From positions 186,001 to 250,000 of the forward strand of contig JAJIRX010000067.1 in assembly GCA_023853785.1 (NCBI GenBank): a DNA stretch of 64,000 nucleotides, written 5' to 3'. Under the pieces are notes generated by a model. It was not told the DNA's origin. It searched no databases and saw only the letters and a list, made by a program, of their open reading frames with translations. The position numbers and the translations under genes were made by a program. This DNA comes from Psilocybe azurescens (taxonomy: Eukaryota; Basidiomycota; Agaricomycetes; Agaricales; Agrocybaceae). Within the stretch, counting starts at the first letter, position 1, and each line of letters begins with the position of its first letter. This document shows, piece after piece, positions 57,414 through 64,000 of the stretch.

Positions 57414-60400
57414 CTACAACATTATAATTTGCCCAAAACATACCTTATCAGCAGACTCTTGATGGCGTTCAATTGCCTCTGAGGGTATTGCTATTTCAGG
57501 TAATACTTCATTGTCAGGTGCAAGCTGTGTATCACTTGTATCTTCTGTTGGAGGTGACACATCATTAAGTGGTGCAGCAGGAACCTGAAGATGTTTCAAT
57601 AAATAACTAATCAAAGAAACAGTAAATAAAAACATACTTCAGAGACGCAGCTGTGAGGAGTATCCTTTCGAAGAAACCGGGGAGGAATAGCTACCATGGC
57701 TATATCTTGATTGTTTGCCCGTGTACTAACAGCAGTAACTTTAATCTAAACCAAGATAGCGGTGTTAGCTATGAATCGGAGAAAAAGACAAAGAAAAACC
57801 TTTTTCCCTCTGCTACTATATCGCGGAATATGTTGTCAAATTTATCGCTTTCTTCTTCAGAACTTCCCAGTCCATTATATATATCTCCATATCGAATACT
57901 TTCCATTCTAGTGTTATCAGCTTCGTCGTATGTGCATTCCAAATCTTGCCTAATAAGAAGATTAGTAATATGCGCAGCAACAACAACCCTCGCAAAAGGT
58001 GTCAAGGTCCAGCTCCGGTGCATTCCATTGAAGATCCCGACAAGAGTCCCAGAAACTCTTGGCACGTTTGGACAGATATTGTATATCGACTTTGTCTTGA
58101 GTATTTTCACTGGCTGGCGCTGCTGCTTCTTCCAGTGTTTGGCTACGGTATTCAGCCAAATTGTTCAGAGTTTGATTAAGCATCTCTTGATAGAGTGTAA
58201 AATTAATTTCAGGCAGGATGACGTGTCGGATTACAGATGCGATGACATGGTGGCCAGCAGGCCCATAACTAGCTCTCTTTTCAGTAGTGGACCGAGTAAA
58301 TATATTACAAAATGCTCACTATCCTGAGGTTCCAGTAGTTGATATGATACCCCACTTGTGTCGGAGCTCCATAGCGCTGAAGCGTCGAAATGATATTCTC
58401 TGGTTGATAAGGCCTTCAACAAACCTTTGCCATGGTGGTATTACGTCAAGAGCATGGAAGTTGTTTAAGACCTCAACAATAGCAGACTCAAGCCTCTTGA
58501 TACGACAACAAAGCTTGGAGTAGTCTATTTCAAGAGGCCATGAACACTCAATAGCCATGTCTAAGATGCCTGGGTTCTTATTTGCTTTTGCGATTTGAGC
58601 ACAAAGGAGTTGGGTTGCGAGTCGGAGCTTTGTGGTCCAGTGCTTGGTATTTTTGCTGATGAATTATGCAATCCTACTCGGGCAGCACTATACTCTTGCA
58701 TGACCGACTCTAGGTCGGGGTTGAGTTGAGCAGGTACTTTATCATTGCACATCTCAGCTGGGCATTCTGTGATCTCTAGGTAGTCCTTGTCGCCTAGTAT
58801 CATCTGGATAAGGAGTGATTATAAATATGGCTAGCGACAATACTAGATGCATACCTTTGCTTTCTTTGAGGCTGGCTGTTTGTCTAGAAGATCTGTTTTT
58901 GGAGCTGGACGTTTCTAAAACCCACAAAAAGACGTGTGATATAGCTTAGCAGATAAGTTTAAGTCAAGTAAACACCCACTCGAGAACCAGAGGTTGCCAA
59001 AGTATGTGTTTTTGCCTAGCGGTATTGACTATAAGCAACAGCGTAACTTAGGTGATATAGACAACATACTAACCTTAGGTTTCTGAAATGAAGCTTAGAT
59101 TCAGCACAGAATAACGAATGAAGTATTGAAATACTTTACTTTGGGAGATGCTTGTGTACGAGAGACGACATGTGCTGATGTAAAGGATTCTTCTGTATAC
59201 ATAGAGCTCAGCACTATATGTTTTGGTCAATTTCACAGGGTCAAAGACGTACCATTGTTCATATTTTTGCGGGTATGCCACTCTTTTTCTAGAGACAAAA
59301 TTTCAGTTAATAAAAGGTCAATGTTAAATTTCAACAAAGTAGTACACCGACCTTGGGTTTCTGAATGATCGAGCTCAGAATTTGTTAAACACAATGAACA
59401 GAAGGTAAAAACAGCGTACTTGTGGAGAGGCAGATGCTGGCTTATTACGTGCCTCAGATGCTGACGTGGCCAAGCCTTGTTTTTGGATAATAGCTTTGCC
59501 TGCGACTGGCATCCCATTTTTGTCAACTTTACCACACAGTCTGTCTTCCTTTGCTACGTGCAGAGAATGAATGTCCTGCACAGATGGAAGTGGTGAAAAT
59601 ATATCGTTTTCTGGTTCTATAGGCCTATTCTAAGCAAATGATAAGTACAATCGGTACACAGAACATACTGAATAGCGTTACCAAAAATGAAACATTTCCA
59701 TCAAGAGGTCCTTTGCTTTTGCTGAGATTCTATACAGAAAAGAGTTTAGTTCAGTCTATCAGAGTTGGAAATGGAACAATACTTTTTAGCGCTTCTTGAG
59801 AGAAATTTTTCAACAGCACAAGACGGCATACTAGATTCAAAGTCATGATCTGAGCTGATATTGCGGTATGACTCCATAGGAGAGCTGTCCACAAATGTGA
59901 TTTGCTTCTGTGATTTCCCTTTACATGCAGCCAATGTTGTTGGAGTTTTGATGATTGGACGTAGGATACCTTTTGCTGGTGATGAGACTGGAGTTTGCGT
60001 TGGATAACGAGTCCTTTTCTGAGCTTTTGTGGGTGTCTGTATCTAAACAACGTATCAGAATTGCCTATAAAAATATTGTGCCACTTTGAAATTGTCTCAC
60101 CGGCTGAGTAGTCTGTTCGTTACCCTCAGACTCCATTTCAACATCGCTGGAGTCCTTCTGTTGGTGTTGGATGTCTTTTGCAATATCATTGACAGTAATA
60201 TTGATCGGATCATCAGATTCATCTTCGTTACATGTCTTTTTACTTTGAGTGCGAGATCCCCTAAAACAGTCAAGTTCATTTAAATATTGCTGGATGGCCT
60301 TTCTATCGGGAATCTCATCGTCATTCAATTCAGCTTGGAGGTCTTTTTTATAGCTAATGTTGAGTGTCCAAGATATTGCTTGAGAAATTCGTCTACAGGC

Positions 60401-60979
60401 CAAGAGTTTTGGAACGCAGAAAATATGGTTGCTCGACGAATGATCTGAAGTGCTTATATTAGCCCTTTTTAAAGATATCTCTCAAATACTTGCCGCCATT
60501 TTTGCATCCACAAGCTTTTGACGCTCTTGATGACGGAATGGTTTATTCATCTTGAGAAATTTATGAGCGTATATTTTAATAATACGCTAAATGAATTTTA
60601 GTTGACACTCTGGCTGTGAATAGCAGACTGACTTACTGAAAGGCGTTTATAATGATCATGGTCTACACCCATTGCCCTTTCAAGATTAAAACCTCCTTTG
60701 TCTTCACTGCGCCCTGCCTGGCCTACGGGACGTGGAATGAATTTCTGAAATGAATTTCTCTTGCTTTGTTCCGCTTTTAGGTTTTCTGCATAATTGTTAA
60801 TATATAACTGTAGCTCTAGAGACACTAAAAGACACACCAATTGCTTTCTTTTTGTGCTCAAGCGATTGAGCCTGCTCCTCAATTATTTTGAGAAGTTCAG
60901 CTCTGGATAGTTTGGAAGGATTTATCGTTGGCATTGGAGTTTTGGAGACGATGGCTGTGAGAGATGATGGAGGTATCAA
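57414..60979 (-). CDS. Large multi-exon gene of unknown function, Agaricomycete family
   Basis: Starts at 60979 (MIPPSSLTAIVSKTPMPTIN). The first helical block is LSRAELLKIIEEQAQSLEHK. The next exon carries KFIPRPVGQAGRSEDKGGFN and LERAMGVDHDHYKRLS, followed by ATIFSAFQNSWPVDEFLKQY; I recall the order PRPxGxAGRxxxxGxNLxxAMG ... WPVxDxLxxYL from repeated Agaricomycete hypothetical proteins near transposons. The middle is Ser/Thr/Lys-rich and likely disordered. The C-terminal part has helical blocks (CSWPLEIDYSKLCCRIKRLE, EHFVIYLLGPLLKRELVMGL, KSFWDSCRDLQWNAPELDLD) and ends VPAAPLNDVSPPTEDTSDTQ to the stop at 57414. About ten short introns; exons join coherently. It may be a nuclear protein (basic and charged), an inference only. 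Confidence 0.6.
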
Positions 60980-61242
60980 TAGCAGTGGAAATAAAAGGCC
61001 TCAACACAGAAGAGGTGTTGTGAACAGAAAAAAGACCACCAACGCTAATATTGAATACAGAAGTTCAACCAAGTGTCTAGCAATGCTGACAGAGAACATG
61101 TTGTGCCAGACATGTGGTCTGACTTATGTAATCCCACGTGATCCAAAAGTTGAATCCACCTCGAGAAGAATTTGTAAGTTAGTGGCATGCGATACAAGTT
61201 TATACTGTTTCAACATACTTTCAAGACAGGAATAGCCTATAA
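60980..61242. promoter_or_regulatory. Divergent promoter region of two uncharacterised genes
   Basis: About 260 bp separate the ATG at 60979 (minus) from the ATG at 61243 (plus). The arrangement suggests shared control. A plus frame through this stretch is a shadow of the minus gene's first exon. Confidence 0.4.
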
Positions 61243-61788
61243 ATGCCTCCAAAAGTGAGTATTCATGCTGATTTGAATTAACCAACTGATTTTAATATAA
61301 TTCTGTAGATGCAGAAAATGTCTAAGCGCTTGAAATCTCAGCGGCCTGAGAGAAAGGAACCATACCGCCTTCAGGATAGCATATCTCAGAATATTACAGT
61401 CCACCATAAGCATACACCAGTACAGCCACACATGGTTCAACAAGTACAGCCAAGCATTCCTGATAAAGACAGGAATACCGATGTTACGTCTGCAGAAGCC
61501 CTGTCGAACAATAACAAAAATCAGCAAAATCCAAGAAGGCCATTGCAACGCCACTGCACCCAAGTTCTGTGCCAGCAAGTACAGCTCAGCACTCCAGAGG
61601 AAAATAGGGATAGCCACCCAGTATCTGCGCAAACACTCCTGTCGAATGACAGGAAAATCCAGGCAAAATCGTCAAGACCACTTCAACGCTGTTCCGCATT
61701 TCAGAATGTCCTCCATTCTGAAGAATCAGAACAACCAACAAAAGAGTCAAAACCATTAGAGCGCACGGATACAGAGCCAATAATGTAG
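61243..61788 (+). CDS. Hypothetical basic protein with an internal duplication
   Basis: A tiny first exon MPPK (donor GTGAGT at 61255) is joined to MQKMSKRLKSQRPERKEPYR at 61309. The rest is Gln/Arg/Ser-rich and of low complexity. A roughly 45-residue unit occurs twice: QQVQPSIPDKDRNTDVTSAE ... RRPLQRHC, then QQVQLSTPEENRDSHPVSAQ ... SRPLQRCS. There is no recognisable domain. It is divergent from the large gene on its left. Confidence 0.45.
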
Positions 61789-63482
61789 GATGGGATTGAG
61801 ATCGTTGGATCATATTTGACGATATCTGGTATATTTGTAAATGCATGTAATGCGTGTTATTGCTTACATGTACTATATGAAATGCTATACATATGGTTGC
61901 AACTGAAAGCGATGGTTGATTGAGGTAGCTGTGAAAATAGCAATACGTCAGCAAAAAGAAAGAGCTCAAAAACAACAGGATCTAAGTCGAGAGATCCAAG
62001 AGAAGAAAGCATCCAACAATGGCAGCACAATAATAACAAAGACATTTAACGATTGGGAAAGGAAAAGAATTATAGAGCATAGGTTGTGGGGAGAAGAAAT
62101 GCTGTAGTTGATTATCCTGTGCCTTGTTGTACGTGCTAAATAGAAACTTCATTGATACATGCTTTGAGTGCAATGCTAGGAACAATACTGAGCTGAAGCT
62201 GTTGCCACGTTATAATCTAAACAAGACCACCAACAATGGATTTCTGATGCCCAATCATCTGTCTCCACTTGGTTGAGCATGTGCTGAGGAGATTGATGTC
62301 CGATGACCTCAAGTTGTTGAACAGAAGTGCGTCCATGTGCATGCTGTTGTACAGCAGCATGAGGTAGTCTAGATGGTACGACTCTGGGTAGGTGAGTTGG
62401 AATGGGATTGCGGTATAGTGCCGCACCTGCAGGTCATTGACAATTATGCCCAATGTGCCTAGGAGCTCTGACAATGAAGTGGTGTTCCTAAACTTGTTGT
62501 TCTTGATGAAGAAAACCAGATGGTTGAGTCAGAAGCTAGGATTGGAGGACCATCTGGAACAAAAGATGTGCGGCAGCTGACACCGCATCAGACTTCAGGC
62601 GGACGGAGCATACTGAACTGTGTAACTTGTAGTACAGCCCACAAATACTATGAAAGACAAATCAGTTTTAAAAAGAAAAATATCCAAATGAGTCAAGAAG
62701 AAATCTTGAAAACGCACACATTGCAGACGGTCTTTCTCTCGTTGTCTTCTCTCTAAAGAGGAGTAGCAGTGATATGAGATTTGTGGCATTGGGCCACTAC
62801 TGAGGGCTGAACTTGAATTTCAATAAAGTGCAGGACTTAGTATAAAAACAAACAAACAAGATGAACATCCATTACCGCTGGCTGTAAAGGAAGGAGGTAT
62901 TGAGTTCGATACACTTGCTCTGTTGCTGACAACCGTCCTATTACTACTCACCAATGTAGGAGGCATTAGGGGCAGCAGGCCTTGCATGAGTCAGAGGCCA
63001 GCAAAGCCTGGTGAACTTCCTGTGGACATAGAAAAGATAATCCTGAAGACCCTCCCAGCCGATTCACAGGCTGTGAATTGTTGGCGGTCGTTGTGATGAG
63101 GCCACTGAAGCAGAACTTGAAAACCAATTATTTTGCATGGTTGGTGTACTGGCAGAAGGTGGCGGTGATGAATCTGAAGACGAGGTATACTGTTCTACAA
63201 ATTCTGAGCATTTGAAAGATGTGGACATTAGTCAAGAGTAGTCAAGACAATCAGAAACAGGAAATCAAAGAATGACCAAAAACGACAGTAAGTATCACAT
63301 GATGTAGATTGATGGGAACAATTAATCAATTTAATGCCATTGATTGCCGGTTCAATAATCATTACGGGGAATGACCTTATAATAACAAGTCATTCTAGAA
63401 AAAGGACTTGTAACTAAATACCCTTCAAGTTTGATTTTAAGTAACAAATGGAACTTTCACTATGTAATAAACAACTAGTAAA
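61789..63482. other. AT-rich, fragments only
   Basis: A minus frame at 62217-62474 reads LLGTLGIIVNDLQVRHYTAI, PFQLTYPESYHLDYLMLLYN and STCSTKWRQMIGHQKSIVGG, which is protein-like but closed by a stop just upstream (near 62510). It looks like an exon or remnant of unknown family. A plus stretch at 62880-63200 also has weak coding character. No terminal repeats were found. Confidence 0.4.
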
Positions 63483-64000
63483 CTAACTGTCTAAAGATGC
63501 TAAATAATCCTGAAATGGTTTTGTGTTCAAACGTTTGAGTTTACAAAGAGCATGTTCCACAAAAATTATACCGAAATCAATATTTTGCTGTTGATGTGTT
63601 GGAATACGTAGTTGAAGATTGTCGTATAGAGTTTTGAAAGCGTGTATAGTCTCATCCTTGGATTTAACTTGAAATCCAAGAATCTTGAGTCCCGTCTTGC
63701 CTCCTGCATTGATAATACCTAGAATAGAGCCCATGTCTTGAAATGTTGGAAGTTTAGCCTTGCCCGCAATTGCATAATCGATTGTAAGAACGTATGAGGT
63801 GAGTGTTCCAAATGCTTTAAGAGTATGGAAGAGGTTGAAAAGTTCTAAGAACTCAATAGGATGGGAAGTGGGACAGCGGATGAAATCCAGAAATTTAGGA
63901 TTTTCATGGATTTTGTTCCAGTACTCTTCTGCATTGTCTACTTGTCTAGCCTTAGTGGATTGGCCGTATGCTGAAGTATTGCAAAAATATGTTGTGGGTT
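63483..64000 (-). CDS. Partial gene running off the window, Agaricomycete family of unknown function
   Basis: An open minus frame of about 172 codons from the window edge to a stop at 63483. Blocks: AEEYWNKIHENPKFLDFIRC, HPIEFLELFNLFHTLKAFGT, LTSYVLTIDYAIAGKAKLPT, MGSILGIINAGGKTGLKILG and IIFVEHALCKLKRLN. The order (L)TxDY ... LPT ... GxIINxxGxxGLxxL ... VEHxLCKxxR matches a hypothetical family common in mushroom genomes, often near mobile elements. The 5' end lies outside the window. Confidence 0.55.
   Translation of the reverse strand, partial: PTTYFCNTSAYGQSTKARQVDNAEEYWNKIHENPKFLDFIRCPTSHPIEFLELFNLFHTLKAFGTLTSYVLTIDYAIAGKAKLPTFQDMGSILGIINAGGKTGLKILGFQVKSKDETIHAFKTLYDNLQLRIPTHQQQNIDFGIIFVEHALCKLKRLNTKPFQDYLASLDS

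Noticed and set aside
60888..61235. Plus frame of 115 codons in the divergent promoter
   Set aside because: Its first part is antisense to the start exon of the minus gene; the remainder shows no conserved pattern.
1..64000. CRISPR arrays, operons, ribosome binding sites
   Set aside because: The genome is eukaryotic and no spaced identical repeats of that kind are present; the tandem repeats seen are diverged minisatellites.

Overview
The window is a stretch of nuclear DNA from a mushroom-forming basidiomycete (Agaricomycete). The evidence is: many spliceosomal introns of about 50-65 nt; intron-bearing tRNA genes; a four-exon histone H4; and gene families typical of Agaricomycetes, namely a DUF6535 membrane protein, an O-methylsterigmatocystin-oxidoreductase-type P450, seven-helix membrane proteins, a very short copper-type metallothionein and a sacsin-like giant protein.

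Layout. 1-4.5 kb: mostly non-coding, then the 20S proteasome beta-7 subunit (minus). 4.5-13.1 kb: one 8.6 kb minus-strand gene for a sacsin-like chaperone with two HSP90-type ATPase modules and a C-terminal BTB domain. It is divergent from histone H4 at 13.6 kb. 14.1-22.8 kb: a type II tRNA gene with an odd anticodon, a decayed minus-strand reading frame and a GNAT acetyltransferase gene with one frame break. 22.8-37.2 kb: two copies of one intron-containing tRNA-Gly(UCC) in opposite orientation. Between them lie the DUF6535 gene, a P450, a seven-helix membrane protein and a CNNM/MAM3 transporter. 38.6-44 kb: a secreted class 3 lipase, a membrane protein and a metallothionein. 44.3-44.8 kb: a hAT-like MITE. 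46-49.8 kb: a MAK21/NOC1 ribosome-assembly gene without its usual N terminus and with five frame breaks.

50-57.2 kb is an accessory island. A small secreted 8-cysteine protein gene lies in two copies on a direct repeat of about 1.1 kb. Around them are scattered pieces of another gene family, a 419-bp solo LTR (its empty site survives in a paralogous copy), a 1.3-kb Harbinger-like DNA element and a degenerate minisatellite. 57.4-64 kb is AT-rich and holds a divergent pair of uncharacterised genes plus fragments; the last gene runs off the window.

The core genes (proteasome, H4, MAK21, MAM3, sacsin-like) are housekeeping and do not form a pathway cluster. The P450, lipase, metallothionein and secreted proteins are typical lifestyle genes. 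Several core genes carry 1-2 nt frame breaks, some of them in homopolymers, so draft-assembly indels must be considered before calling any of them pseudogenes. Exon structures were worked out by eye from splice motifs and frame continuity. Those of the proteasome subunit, H4, metallothionein and both secreted-protein genes were checked to sum to an open frame.
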